A stretch of 64,000 nt of DNA from Burkholderia sp. D-99. Lineage in GTDB: Bacteria; Pseudomonadota; Gammaproteobacteria; Burkholderiales; Burkholderiaceae. Position numbers and translations under genes: made by a program. Positions 53,781 to 63,174 of the stretch are shown here, one piece after another. Below the pieces are notes generated by a model. That model ran no database searches. It was not told the DNA's origin and saw only the letters and a list, made by a program, of their open reading frames with translations. The stretch covers positions 806,001-870,000 of the forward strand of contig NZ_JAAOXM010000002.1 of the NCBI RefSeq assembly GCF_011605345.1, in the 5' to 3' direction. Every line of letters begins with the position of its first letter. Positions within the stretch are counted from its first letter, which is position 1.

Positions 53781-54104
53781 GTGAAATCCATCATCGTCAC
53801 CATCGCCACCGTCGCCGCTACCGCCACCGCTCTCCTCGCCGCACCGGCCGCGTCGTACGCGCAGTCGTCGCACTCGACGCTCACACGTGCGCAGGTGCGC
53901 CAGGAGCTGCTCGACCTCGAGTCGGTCGGTTACGAGCCGGTCGCCGGCGACGGCGACAACTACCCGGGCGACATCGTCGCCGCGCAGGAACGCCTGGCCG
54001 CCAAGCGCCTCGCCGAACGCAAGAGCGCCGAAGCGGCCTACGGCCCGGCCGGTGCGCCCGGCACGGATTCAGGTGCGCCGGCGGTTGCGGTGGTGAAGCC
54101 GTAA
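53781..54104 (+). CDS. DUF4148 exported protein
   Basis: GTG at 53781 follows TGAGGAAA and gives 107 residues. The signal peptide ends AASYAQS (cleavage near 27). The mature part has LTRAQVRQELLDLESVGYEP, then the NYPGDIVAAQERL pattern, which is the DUF4148 signature common in Burkholderia exported proteins, and a low-complexity Ala/Gly/Pro tail. Function is unknown. It is monocistronic. Confidence 0.85.
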   Translation: MKSIIVTIATVAATATALLAAPAASYAQSSHSTLTRAQVRQELLDLESVGYEPVAGDGDNYPGDIVAAQERLAAKRLAERKSAEAAYGPAGAPGTDSGAPAVAVVKP

Positions 54105-54212
54105 CGCCGGACGCAGTCACGCGACGGACGGCCACGCATCGATGCAGGCAGGCGGCCACGACACCCGGCCGCCGCACCGCGCCGCCGTCACCCGTTCACG
54201 CCGGCCACCACT

Positions 54213-55589
54213 TCACGCCCGGTGCCCCGAGATCGGCCCCGCTTCGCCGGTCAGGTTGAACACGCTGTCGATCCACGCGAGAAACGTCGAGAACGTGAAA
54301 TCCGACCACTGCTGCGTGCGGAACGCCTTCATCACCGGCGTATCGGCCGGGTCCTGCTGGTTCAGCAGGTTGTCGACGAACGTGCCGATATCCGCGTCGA
54401 TGCCGTTCTCGTGGATCCCCGACCCGGTGAAACTGACCGCCGTCACCTGGTGGTTGTCGATGAAGTCGTTGCGTGCCCACGGCATGAAATAGCCGAAGTT
54501 CGGCAGCGGGTTCAGCGTCTGCTTCAGCCCGTCCAGCTCCTGGTCGAACATCGTGAGCGACAGCGCATCCTTCGTCGCGTCGTCGGGCGCCGCGATCACG
54601 GCCGGCACGAACGCGCGATAGTGATACGCGGCGATGATCTTGTCGCGCTGGTAGCTCGAGAAGCCGAAGCGGTCGTGCGGATACGTCGCCGACAGCGCGG
54701 CGTACGCGCTCCCCATGTTGCCCGGATCGAAATGACTGGTCAGCCTGCTGTTCACGGTGATCATCCCGTCGGGGCCCGTCATCCCCCATTCGGTGCGCAC
54801 CCGGTCGTACAGGCCGACCGACGGATGCGTGGCCGCGTCCGCATCGAACGGCGTGTTGAACACCGTGCCGGCGTCGTCGAGCAGCGAACTATGCGCCTGC
54901 GGCTGCAGCGTGTTGCGCAGCGTCGCATAGTTCGCGAGCGTGCCGTAGCCGCCCGCGCTCATCCCGTACACGAGCAGCCGGTTCGGCTTGCCGAAGCCGT
55001 GCGACGTCAGCCACTGCGCGACGGCCTGGATGTTCTTCAGCCCGCTGTAGTGCTGCAGGCGCCAGTCGCCGGACGGCGACGTGTAGTTGCGCACCGCGCT
55101 GCCCATGTGGATATCTCCGGTGCAATAGGGCACGAAAACCTGTGTCCATTGCTGCGTCTCGACCTTCGGTTCGCCGACGAGAATGTGCGCGAGATCCATC
55201 CGCGTCAGCAGCGGCGACAGGAACGACGACAGCAGGCTCTCGTTCGCGGTGCCGTTCATGTAGTTGTGCGGGATGCCGTCCGGGTTGAAGCCGCCGAGGC
55301 CGGCCTCGGCGCCGGTCGACGTCTGCGTGCAGGTGCCGTAGTCCCAGCACGCGCCGCCCGGCTCCATCATGTACAGCAGGTTGTCCGACTGCGCGCGATT
55401 GATGTAGAAGCGCATCGGCGTGCCGTTGCCGCACGATGCACCCGTGCTCTCCGGCAACGTCACTTCGTACCACGAATAATATGGAATCGACGGATCCGGC
55501 ATCGTCGTATCGGCCGCGTGGCCGTTCAGTGCCGCGCAACCGAGCAGCGTGGCAACGGCCGCGCGCAGCAGGCATCGTGCTGTGGACAT
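54213..55589 (-). CDS. Secreted pectinacetylesterase-family serine esterase
   Basis: It encodes 458 residues with a strong AAGGAGGGG site and a signal peptide ending NGHAA (cleavage near 25). The nucleophile elbow GMSAGGYGT is at about 210. CWDYGTC with preceding MMEPGGA matches the oxyanion/disulfide region of the pectinacetylesterase (CE13/Notum-like) family, and AVSFTGSGIHE holds the likely catalytic histidine. It should hydrolyse an ester of a polymer or lipid outside the cell. Its operon partner is a periplasmic helper-like protein, which suggests assisted secretion. The true substrate is unknown. Confidence 0.75.
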   Translation of the reverse strand: MSTARCLLRAAVATLLGCAALNGHAADTTMPDPSIPYYSWYEVTLPESTGASCGNGTPMRFYINRAQSDNLLYMMEPGGACWDYGTCTQTSTGAEAGLGGFNPDGIPHNYMNGTANESLLSSFLSPLLTRMDLAHILVGEPKVETQQWTQVFVPYCTGDIHMGSAVRNYTSPSGDWRLQHYSGLKNIQAVAQWLTSHGFGKPNRLLVYGMSAGGYGTLANYATLRNTLQPQAHSSLLDDAGTVFNTPFDADAATHPSVGLYDRVRTEWGMTGPDGMITVNSRLTSHFDPGNMGSAYAALSATYPHDRFGFSSYQRDKIIAAYHYRAFVPAVIAAPDDATKDALSLTMFDQELDGLKQTLNPLPNFGYFMPWARNDFIDNHQVTAVSFTGSGIHENGIDADIGTFVDNLLNQQDPADTPVMKAFRTQQWSDFTFSTFLAWIDSVFNLTGEAGPISGHRA

Positions 55590-55655
55590 CTCCCCTCCTT
55601 GTCGATGGACATGACGCGGCCGCCGGGCTCCGCTCCGGCGGCGCGGATTCGGCGC

Positions 55656-56369
55656 TCAGTGCACGCCGGACGGTGAAGCGCCGTCGAACAGCTGAACGCG
55701 CAGCGCCTGCAGGCGCTGCGCGATGACGGCTTGTTGCTGGTCGGGATCGGGAACGCTCGCCTGAACCTGCCGGACGACGTCGCGGCTCTGCTGTTCGTAC
55801 GAGAGGTAGCGCGGGTCCTGCGCCGGCGACGGGCCGACCGTCTGCTGCGCATAGGTGTCCCATTGCGCGCGCATCGACCGGATCGCCGCGCTGCGCGTCG
55901 CAGGGTCGGCTTCGGTATCGGTCAGCAGCGCCGCGCTCAGCGCTTCGGCCTGCACGGGCACGATCTCGTTGCGCGCGACATGGTCGGGGAGTTCGTCGAG
56001 AATCCGGCGCGCGAGCGCGGCGCGCTCGGCTTGCGGCAGGCTGTTGCGGCGATCGCCGTACGCGGCGACCTCGTCGCGAAAGCGCGCGAACGCGACGATG
56101 CGCTGCACTTCCGCTTCCGCGTCGGGGCGCCCCGCAAGACTGCGGCGCAGCGCGTCGACGTCGAGCCGCCGCTCCTCGGGGCCGGGTGTCGCGGCGCCGC
56201 TGCCGAACGCATCGGCTGTACCCGGCTGCGCGCTCGCCGTCACAGCCGGTGTGCCGGACGACGCGGCTTGCGCCGGTGTCGCCGCTTCATATCGCCAGAT
56301 CGCAACGACGGCCACGCCGATCGCCGCGATCGCGCCCGTGCGCCGCCAGAGTGCCCTGTTCTTCTTCAC
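55656..56369 (-). CDS. Membrane-anchored periplasmic accessory protein (PlcR/lipase-chaperone-like)
   Basis: GTG at 56369 follows AGGAGG and gives 237 residues. A single N-terminal anchor (GAIAAIGVAVVAIWRYEA) is followed by an Ala/Gly/Pro-rich spacer and a helical domain full of Arg, Asp and Gln (VQRIVAFARFRDEVAAYGDR). This layout, and its place directly before a secreted esterase, recall accessory proteins of secreted phospholipases and lipases (PlcR, LifO-type). The match is to overall design; I cannot confirm the family. It is the first gene of a two-gene operon. Confidence 0.55.
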   Translation of the reverse strand: MKKNRALWRRTGAIAAIGVAVVAIWRYEAATPAQAASSGTPAVTASAQPGTADAFGSGAATPGPEERRLDVDALRRSLAGRPDAEAEVQRIVAFARFRDEVAAYGDRRNSLPQAERAALARRILDELPDHVARNEIVPVQAEALSAALLTDTEADPATRSAAIRSMRAQWDTYAQQTVGPSPAQDPRYLSYEQQSRDVVRQVQASVPDPDQQQAVIAQRLQALRVQLFDGASPSGVH

Positions 56370-56420
56370 GTCGCCTCCTCGTCACGTCATGCCGTTCTTC
56401 GCCGGTGCATCCGCGAGTAG

Positions 56421-56449
56421 GTTCTAGGTCGAATCCGGCATGCAGTCAA
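56421..56449 (-). promoter_or_regulatory. Promoter of the esterase operon
   Basis: On the minus strand TTGACT (56444-56449) and TAGAAC (56421-56426) are exactly 17 bases apart, about 52 bases upstream of the accessory gene's GTG. Confidence 0.5.
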
Positions 56450-56799
56450 AAGCGGCACTAGAACGCAGGCACTAAACCTGCGCACACCGACGATGTCCGG
56501 CAAAACGTTTGAAACGCATTTCGTCGCCGCTTCGGCAAGCGTGTGATGTCGAGCCGCGCGCCCGTCCGGCGGCGGTTCGGGCCGACGCGCGCCATGTGCG
56601 CCGCGACACCAAGCAAGCAGCGATCCAGCCACGCGGCGCACGACGTTCGCGCATCCGCATGGCCGATACGGATGGCCGAATAAGACCCATCGAACGACCC
56701 GCTGAGCGCTTGGTCGTCATTTTGGCCAGCCCTATGCTGGTTTCCGACACGCGCCGAACGATCGGCGCGGCACACACCCCAACCAGCCGAGCCCGTTCC

Positions 56800-58026
56800 A
56801 TGAGCCGTGCAGACCTTCCGCATCGCGCACCCGCCGCCGTCCACGACTACCCGACCTATCGCGACGCACTCGCGGGCCGCCGCCTTCCCGCCGCATTCGT
56901 CGATCTCGACTGCCTCGACGCGAACCTCGCCGACCTGAAGCGCCGCGCACGCGGCCTGCCGATCCGGCTCGCGACGAAATCGGTGCGCGCGCGCGACCTG
57001 ATCGGCGCGGTGCTCGCCGCCGGCCCGTTCATGCAGGGGCTGCTGTGCTATTCGGCCGCGGAAGCCGCGTGGCTTGCGGACGGCGGCTTCGACGACATCG
57101 TCGTCGCGTATCCGACCGTCGAGCCCGACGACCTTCGCGCGGTGGCCGCGCAGCTCCGGCTGGGCCGCTCGATCACGCTGATGGTCGACGACGCCGCCCA
57201 GGTCGACGCGATCGACCGCCTCGCAGCCGCGGAACGCGTGACGATCCCGCTCGCGATCGATCTCGACATGTCGTCCGCGTATCCGGGCCTGTATTTCGGC
57301 ATGTACCGCTCGCCGGTGCGCGACGTGGCCGGCGTACTCGCGCTCGCACACCGCATCGGCGAGCGGCAGCAAGTGCGGCTCGACGGGCTGATGGGCTACG
57401 AAGGGCAGATCGCCGGCGTGGCCGACACCGAGCCGGGCAACGGCGCGCGCAACGCGCTGGTGCGCCACCTGAAGCGCCGCTCGGCGCGTGAGATCAACGC
57501 GCGCCGCCAGGCGGCCGTGCAGGCGCTCGCGGCGGCGGGCCACCCATTGCGCTTCGTGAACGGCGGCGGCACCGGCAGCTTCGAAAGCACGCTCGGCGAT
57601 GCGTCGGTCACCGAGCTCGCCGCCGGCTCCGGCCTCTACGCGCCGGCGCTGTTCGATCACTACGCGGCGTTTCACGCCCAACCGGCCGCCGGCTTCGCGT
57701 TGCCGGTCGTGCGGATTCCGCAGCCGGGCATCGTGACCTGCTCGGGCGGCGGCTATATCGCGTCGGGCCCGGCCGGCAAGAGCCGCCTGCCCCGCCCGTG
57801 GCTGCCGGCCGGCTGCACGCTGATCGACAACGAAGGCGCGGGCGAGGTGCAGACGCCCGTGCGCGTGCCGCACGGCGTCGCACCGGCGATCGGCGATCCG
57901 ATTCTGTTCCGCCACGCGAAGGCCGGCGAACTGTGCGAACGCTTCAACACGCTGCTGCTGATCCGCGGCGGCCGCGTGGTCGGCGAGGCGCCCACCTATC
58001 GCGGCGAAGGCAAGAGCTTTTTCTAG
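56800..58026 (+). CDS. PLP-dependent amino acid deaminase/aldolase (alanine racemase N-domain)
   Basis: This 408-residue fold-type III PLP enzyme has AAFVDLDCLDANLADLKRRA, then RLATKSVRARDLIG with the PLP lysine (in ATKS), and FVNGGGTGSFES of the phosphate-binding region. The C-terminal part (DNEGAGEVQTPVRV, FRHAKAGELCERFNTLLLIR) has the His/Cys pair (HAKAGELC) used for metal binding in D-threonine aldolase and D-serine dehydratase relatives. It probably cleaves or deaminates a beta-hydroxy D-amino acid. It is the first gene of a block with an FAD oxidase, MFS carrier and porin. The ATG at 56800 is preferred over the longer arginine-rich extension. Confidence 0.85.
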   Translation: MSRADLPHRAPAAVHDYPTYRDALAGRRLPAAFVDLDCLDANLADLKRRARGLPIRLATKSVRARDLIGAVLAAGPFMQGLLCYSAAEAAWLADGGFDDIVVAYPTVEPDDLRAVAAQLRLGRSITLMVDDAAQVDAIDRLAAAERVTIPLAIDLDMSSAYPGLYFGMYRSPVRDVAGVLALAHRIGERQQVRLDGLMGYEGQIAGVADTEPGNGARNALVRHLKRRSAREINARRQAAVQALAAAGHPLRFVNGGGTGSFESTLGDASVTELAAGSGLYAPALFDHYAAFHAQPAAGFALPVVRIPQPGIVTCSGGGYIASGPAGKSRLPRPWLPAGCTLIDNEGAGEVQTPVRVPHGVAPAIGDPILFRHAKAGELCERFNTLLLIRGGRVVGEAPTYRGEGKSFF

Positions 58027-58090
58027 CGGGCCGCGCGCCCGTCGTCCAGGCCATTCAACTCGTTCAAACGACAATCACGGAGACAATGCC

Positions 58091-59497
58091 ATGTGGCGTA
58101 ACTGGTCGGGATATGTCTGCAGTCCTGATGCAACCGTATCGACGCCTGCGTCGCACGCCGGGCTCGCGGCGGTGCTGCGCGACGCGGCGGCGGCCGGCGC
58201 CACCGTGCGCGCGGCCGGCGCCGGTCATTCGTTCTCGCCGCTCGTGCAGACCGACGACGTGATCCTGTCGCTCGACGCGATGCAGGGCGTGATCGACGTC
58301 GACCGCGACCGGCGCGTCGCCCGCGTGCATGCCGGCACGCGGCTGTGGGCGCTGGGCCCGGCGCTCGCCGCGCACGGCCTCGCGATGGAGAACCTCGGCG
58401 ACATCAACGTGCAGTCGATCGCCGGCGCGACCAGCACCGGCACGCACGGCACCGGCATCACGCTCGGCAACCTGGCGACGCAGATCGACAGCCTGACCTT
58501 CATGTGCGCGGACGGCAGCGAGATCCGCGCGAGCGCCGACACGCATCCCGACCTGTTCGCCGGGGGCCGGATCGGGCTCGGCGCGCTCGGCGTGCTGACC
58601 GAGATCGACCTGCGCCTCGTGCCCGCGTTCAAGCTGCGCCTCGAGCGCGGCGGCATGCAGCTCGACGACTGCCTCGCGCAGGCGGACGCGCTGATCGCGA
58701 AGCATCGCTCGTTCGAGTTCTACTGGTTCCCGCATACGGACACCGTGCTGACCAAGGCGTGGGACATGACCGACGAACCGGCCGACGCGGTGCACTGGGC
58801 GAGCCGCGCGTCCGAGTCGTTCCTCGAGAACACGGTGTTCGGCGCGCTGTGCGGGCTCGGCCGGCGCATGCCGTCGCTGTGCCCGGCGCTGAGCCGGCTG
58901 TGCGCATCGACCGTGTCGGCCGGCCGGCACGTGGATGCGAGCTACGCGATGCTGTCGACGGTGCGCCGCGTGCGCTTCAACGAAATGGAATGGTCGGTGC
59001 CGGCCGAGCGCGGCGCCGACGCGCTGCGCGAAATCCGCGCGTTCATCGCGCGCCGCAGCTTCCCGCTGATGTTCCCGCTCGAATACCGCTGGGTGCGCGG
59101 CGATGACATCTGGCTGAGCCCCGACTACGGGCGCGACAGCGTGCGCATCTCGGCGCACCAGTATCGCGGGATGCCGTTCGACGCGTACTTCTCGGGCGTG
59201 CAGGCCATCTGCCGCAATCACGGCGGGCGGCCGCACTGGGGCAAGGTGCATGCGATGAAGGCCGCCGAGCTGGCCGCGTGCTACCCGCACTGGGACGATT
59301 TCCTCGCGCTGCGCGAACGGATGGACCCGCACGGCCGCTTCCTGACGCCGTACCTGCGCACGCTGTTCGGCCTGCCGCAACACGCGGGCGCAAGCGCCAC
59401 CGCTCGCGCCACGCCGGCCCGCCGAGGGACACACCCGATGCACGAAACGGCCGACGTCGCGCAAGATCGGCCGCGATCCAACCAGGAGGCCTCATGA
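58091..59497 (+). CDS. VAO-family FAD oxidase, aldonolactone oxidase-like
   Basis: This 468-residue flavoprotein of the vanillyl-alcohol-oxidase fold has the AGAGHSFSPLVQTDD motif (about 42-56), whose histidine carries covalent FAD in many relatives. SIAGATSTGTHGTG binds FAD, and HWGKVHAM lies near the C-terminus, as in D-arabinono-1,4-lactone and L-gulonolactone oxidases. It probably oxidises a sugar lactone or a related polyol. The MFS gene starts inside its stop codon (ATGA), so these two are translationally coupled. The tail after about residue 430 is disordered. Confidence 0.87.
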   Translation: MWRNWSGYVCSPDATVSTPASHAGLAAVLRDAAAAGATVRAAGAGHSFSPLVQTDDVILSLDAMQGVIDVDRDRRVARVHAGTRLWALGPALAAHGLAMENLGDINVQSIAGATSTGTHGTGITLGNLATQIDSLTFMCADGSEIRASADTHPDLFAGGRIGLGALGVLTEIDLRLVPAFKLRLERGGMQLDDCLAQADALIAKHRSFEFYWFPHTDTVLTKAWDMTDEPADAVHWASRASESFLENTVFGALCGLGRRMPSLCPALSRLCASTVSAGRHVDASYAMLSTVRRVRFNEMEWSVPAERGADALREIRAFIARRSFPLMFPLEYRWVRGDDIWLSPDYGRDSVRISAHQYRGMPFDAYFSGVQAICRNHGGRPHWGKVHAMKAAELAACYPHWDDFLALRERMDPHGRFLTPYLRTLFGLPQHAGASATARATPARRGTHPMHETADVAQDRPRSNQEAS

Positions 59498-60678
59498 GCA
59501 CTGCCACCCTGCACGCGGCGGCGCAGTCGCGTCCCGACCCGTCGACCGGCGCCGTCGTCCGCCTTGCGCTCGCGTTCGCGGCGGCCACCAACGGCCTGAT
59601 CCTGTCGCCGTTCCTCGTCGCGGCGGTGATGACGCGCTTCCGGCTCGACGAAGGCACCGCGACCGCGCTCGTCAGCGCCGAGATCCTCGGCATCGCGATC
59701 AGTTGCGCGCTGCTGTCGCACCGGATCGCGCGCGCCGCGCGGCCGTTCACGCTGGCCGGCCTGGCCGGCACGATCGCCGGCCAGGCACTCGGCGCGGTCG
59801 CGCCCGGCATCGTGTCCGCAGCGCTCGCGCGCGGGATGACGGGGCTGTTCGAAGGGATGCTGTTCGTCGTCGTCGCGTCCGGTGTGTCGCAGCGCGCGTC
59901 GACCGACCGCCTGTGGGGGCAAATCAACCTCCTCGCGGGGGGCATCAACGGCGGCATCCTCGTACTGATCTCCGCGTTGCCGGCCGCCTGGCTCGGGCGC
60001 TGGGTGTTCGCGCTGCTGGCCGCCGTCGTCGCCGTGCTGGCGCCCGCGATCCGCGGCATCGACGCGTTCGCGAGCGCCCCCGCGCAGGCCCGCGTGCGCG
60101 CCGGCACGCTGCCGTGGCGGCCGGTCGTCGCGATCTGGGTCGTGACCGCGCTCGTCTACGGCGTGCAGGCGTCGCAGTGGGCAATCGCCGGCTTCGTCGG
60201 CGAGCGCGCCGGGCTGTCGCCGACGACGATCGGCGTGCTGCTGTCGGTGTCGTCGCTGCTCGGCTTCGTCGGTGCGGCGATTCCGTCACATCCGGCCAGC
60301 CACAAGCACCGCCTCGTGCTGATCTGGGCCGCGCAGCTCGCGATGATCGGGTCGATCGAGTGGTTCTTCAGCGCGCGCAGCGGCGCCGCGTACTTCCTGA
60401 GCCAGTTCGTGCTGAACAGTGCGTTCTTCGTGATCGTGCCGTTCCTCACCGGCATGCTGTCCGACGTCGACCCGGACGGCTCGCTCGTCGCGCGCACGCT
60501 CGTCGTCACGTTCTTCGCGGCCGGCATCGGCACCGCGCTGTCCGGCGCGCTGCTCGGCCGCTTCGGCGGCACGCACGTCGCGCACGTGCTGTGCGTGGCC
60601 GTGCTGGCCGCCGCGCCGTTCGTGCGGCTCGCGCTGCGCCGCGCCGAACCCGCCGCCGTGGCGCGCGCGTCGCCCTGA
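59494..60678 (+). CDS. MFS transporter
   Basis: This 394-residue inner-membrane carrier has about 12 hydrophobic segments. It starts at ATG 59494, overlapping the oxidase stop by four bases. Recognisable stretches are ALVSAEILGIAISCALLSHR and VARTLVVTFFAAGIGTALSG; strict MFS motif A is weak. In context it imports the substrate of the neighbouring oxidase and PLP enzyme, or exports a product. The ligand is not predictable. Confidence 0.85.
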   Translation: MSTATLHAAAQSRPDPSTGAVVRLALAFAAATNGLILSPFLVAAVMTRFRLDEGTATALVSAEILGIAISCALLSHRIARAARPFTLAGLAGTIAGQALGAVAPGIVSAALARGMTGLFEGMLFVVVASGVSQRASTDRLWGQINLLAGGINGGILVLISALPAAWLGRWVFALLAAVVAVLAPAIRGIDAFASAPAQARVRAGTLPWRPVVAIWVVTALVYGVQASQWAIAGFVGERAGLSPTTIGVLLSVSSLLGFVGAAIPSHPASHKHRLVLIWAAQLAMIGSIEWFFSARSGAAYFLSQFVLNSAFFVIVPFLTGMLSDVDPDGSLVARTLVVTFFAAGIGTALSGALLGRFGGTHVAHVLCVAVLAAAPFVRLALRRAEPAAVARASP

Positions 60679-60822
60679 CCGCACTGCGCCATCGCGTGGC
60701 CGCGACGCACCACGAGATTGGCCGCCGCAGCCTTGGCCCGTGCAAATTTGGCTTTCTACATTCGTTTCCGGCGGTGCGATGCCGCCTGTCCCCCTGTTCC
60801 ATGCAGAGATGCGGAGTCCCGA

Positions 60823-62019
60823 ATGAATCGTCCCGATAGCATTCGCGCGGCGTGCTGCGCGATGATGGTCCTGGCCTGTACCGGCGCATACGCGCAAAGC
60901 AACGTGACGCTGTACGGCGTGATCGATGCGGGCATCCGCTACGAAACGCACGGCGTGTCCTACGGCGCCGACGGCACGCCGGTGTCGACCGGCCGCAAGA
61001 TCTCGATGGCCGACGGCGGCGGCCTCACCGAAAGCTACTGGGGCCTCAAGGGCAATGAGGACCTGGGCGGCGGGCTGTCCGCGCAGTTCAACGTGGAAAG
61101 CCACTTCGGCCCGAACAGCGGCGCCATCGTGCCGGCCGGCTCGCCGAATTTCTTCCAGGTCGCGTACGTGGGGCTCACGTCGACGTCGCTCGGCCAGCTC
61201 TCGCTCGGGCGCCAGTACAACGTGCCGTTCGAGATGGTGTCGCTGACCTTCGGCTCGAACCTGTGGGCCGGCCCGCAGGACCCGTACTTCAACCTGTTCA
61301 AGCCGGAGCAGACGATGCTCGCGGGCGCGCGCACCAGCAACATGATCCAGTACGGCGCGCAGCTCGGCAGCTTCTACCTGCTCGCGCAATACGCGCCGGG
61401 CGGCCACGCGGGCAGTGGCGTGCGCGGCGGCCAGCTCGGCGCGGCCGCCGCTTATGCACCGGACAAGGGGCCGTTCACGGTCGGCGCATCGTTCATGCGC
61501 AGCTGGGACGACGTCACGCACGGGAAATTCGATATCTACACGGGCGGCGGCTCGGTGACGATCGGCGACGCGACCGTCAACGCCGGCTATATCGAGAACG
61601 CGCGCGACAACGACTTCACGTCGTTCGAGAACGGCCCGTTCAGCCCGACCGACCTGGCGGGGCTCGGCATCATCTCGCCCGCGCAGGTGGTCGACCCGAC
61701 GGTGCCCGGCGGGTTCCGCCGCCGCAAGATGGCGCTCGCGGGGCTGACCTACCGCTTCACGTCGGCGTTCACGGCGGCCGTCAACGCGTGGTGGACCCAG
61801 CAGTCCGGCTACACGGCGGATTTCGACGGCCGCGCGCGCCAGTTCCAGGTGATCGCCGGCTACAGCCTGTCGAAGCGCAGCATGCTCTATGCGGAAGTCG
61901 ACTACGCGATCTACCGCGGCGGGCTGGTCGGCGCGCAGCTGGTCGGCGTGAACGGGCAGGCGCCGAGCACCAGCACCACCCAGCTCGGCGCGACGGTCGG
62001 CCTGCGTCACTACTTCTGA
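60823..62019 (+). CDS. Gram-negative porin (OmpC-like, Burkholderia type)
   Basis: This 398-residue outer-membrane protein has a signal peptide (IRAACCAMMVLACTGAYA, cleaved before QSNVTLYG). QSNVTLYGVIDAGIRYE is the typical first strand of Burkholderia trimeric porins. ESYWGLKGNEDLGGGLSAQF and GQLSLGRQYN are family hallmarks, and the C-terminal strand ends HYF, with the terminal Phe needed for assembly. A GGAG site precedes it. Placed after the MFS gene, it probably gives outer-membrane entry to the same substrate. It is 144 bases downstream and may have its own promoter. Confidence 0.93.
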   Translation: MNRPDSIRAACCAMMVLACTGAYAQSNVTLYGVIDAGIRYETHGVSYGADGTPVSTGRKISMADGGGLTESYWGLKGNEDLGGGLSAQFNVESHFGPNSGAIVPAGSPNFFQVAYVGLTSTSLGQLSLGRQYNVPFEMVSLTFGSNLWAGPQDPYFNLFKPEQTMLAGARTSNMIQYGAQLGSFYLLAQYAPGGHAGSGVRGGQLGAAAAYAPDKGPFTVGASFMRSWDDVTHGKFDIYTGGGSVTIGDATVNAGYIENARDNDFTSFENGPFSPTDLAGLGIISPAQVVDPTVPGGFRRRKMALAGLTYRFTSAFTAAVNAWWTQQSGYTADFDGRARQFQVIAGYSLSKRSMLYAEVDYAIYRGGLVGAQLVGVNGQAPSTSTTQLGATVGLRHYF

Positions 62020-62119
62020 AGCGGGACCGCGCGGGATGTGGGCGATCGTGGCCGGGGAGGCACCGGGTCTCCGGCCGGGCGGGACGAGTACAATCCATGG
62101 AAAAAAATACGGAGCATCC

Positions 62120-63142
62120 ATGGACGATACCGACCGTTATACGACGGCGAATCTGCCGGTCCATCTGTTGCGGTGCCTCGCGGAGACAAGCAAGGAGCTG
62201 GGCATCGACCCCACGCGGCTGTGCCTCGGGCTCGGCTTCGACGTCGCGGACCTGTCGAATCCGTCGTGCCGGATTTCATTGCGCCAGGCGAGCACGATGA
62301 TCCGCCGCGCGCTAGAAATGGCGCCGGGGCGGGCGCTCGGCCTCGAACTCGGCACGAGCGAGACGATCGCGTCGATCGGGCTGGTCGGCTATGCGATGCT
62401 GACGAGCCCCACGCTGAAGGACGCGATCACGGTCGGCCTCGAGTTGCAGCGCCACACGGGGCCGCTGATGCGCTTCGACCTCGTATCGGACACGCGCACG
62501 CTGTCGATCCGCGCGACCAACGTCTTTCTCGAACCGGATATCGAGGCGTTCCTCGTCGAGGAAGCGTTCGGCAGCTTCATGAAAGTCGGGCGCTCGCTCG
62601 TCGGCCCGGCGTTCCAGCCGAAGGGCATCGACCTCAGCTACCCGCCGCCACCCTACGCAGAGCAGTACGCGCGCGTGTTCTCGTGCCCGGTGCGCTTCGA
62701 GCAGGAGCAGAACCTGCTGTCATGCGACGCCGCGCTCGGCAACCGCCCGATCGCGACCCACGATCCGCTCGCGCATCGCCAGGTGCTCGAATTCCTGCAG
62801 GACGCGCTGCCGCCCGAACCCGAAGGCACCGAATTTCTCGAATCGATCGAACGGATCATGCGGCGCGACCTGCGGCATACGCCATCGCTCGCCGAGATCG
62901 CCGCGCAGTTGTGCATGAGCGAGCGCACGCTGCGGCGGCGGCTCGCCGACCAGGGCGTGTCGTACCAGACGGTGATCGACACGATCCGCCGCAAGCGTGC
63001 ATTCACGCTGCTGAGCAATCCGAGGCTGTCGATTGAGGATGTTGCGCACGAAGTCGGGTTCAGCGACGCGCACAACTTCCGCCGCGCGTTCAAGCGGTGG
63101 ACCGGGCACGGGCCGAGAGAGGGGCAGCGGGCGGCGTTGTAA
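62120..63142 (+). CDS. AraC-family regulator of the oxidase/porin cluster
   Basis: This 340-residue protein of the AraC group has an arabinose-binding-like N-domain (LPVHLLRCLAETSKELGIDP, ALGLELGTSETIASIGLVGY) and a C-terminal HTH (PSLAEIAAQLCMSERTLRRR, SIEDVAHEVGFSDAHNFRRA, FKRWTGHGP). A GGAG site precedes ATG 62120. It lies at the end of the co-directional block, 100 bases after the porin gene, and probably senses the imported compound. Related regulators (OruR, ArgR, CdhR types) respond to amino acids or quaternary amines. Confidence 0.86.
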   Translation: MDDTDRYTTANLPVHLLRCLAETSKELGIDPTRLCLGLGFDVADLSNPSCRISLRQASTMIRRALEMAPGRALGLELGTSETIASIGLVGYAMLTSPTLKDAITVGLELQRHTGPLMRFDLVSDTRTLSIRATNVFLEPDIEAFLVEEAFGSFMKVGRSLVGPAFQPKGIDLSYPPPPYAEQYARVFSCPVRFEQEQNLLSCDAALGNRPIATHDPLAHRQVLEFLQDALPPEPEGTEFLESIERIMRRDLRHTPSLAEIAAQLCMSERTLRRRLADQGVSYQTVIDTIRRKRAFTLLSNPRLSIEDVAHEVGFSDAHNFRRAFKRWTGHGPREGQRAAL

Positions 63143-63174
63143 CGGCACCGCCCGCCGTCGCGCCAACGTCGCGC

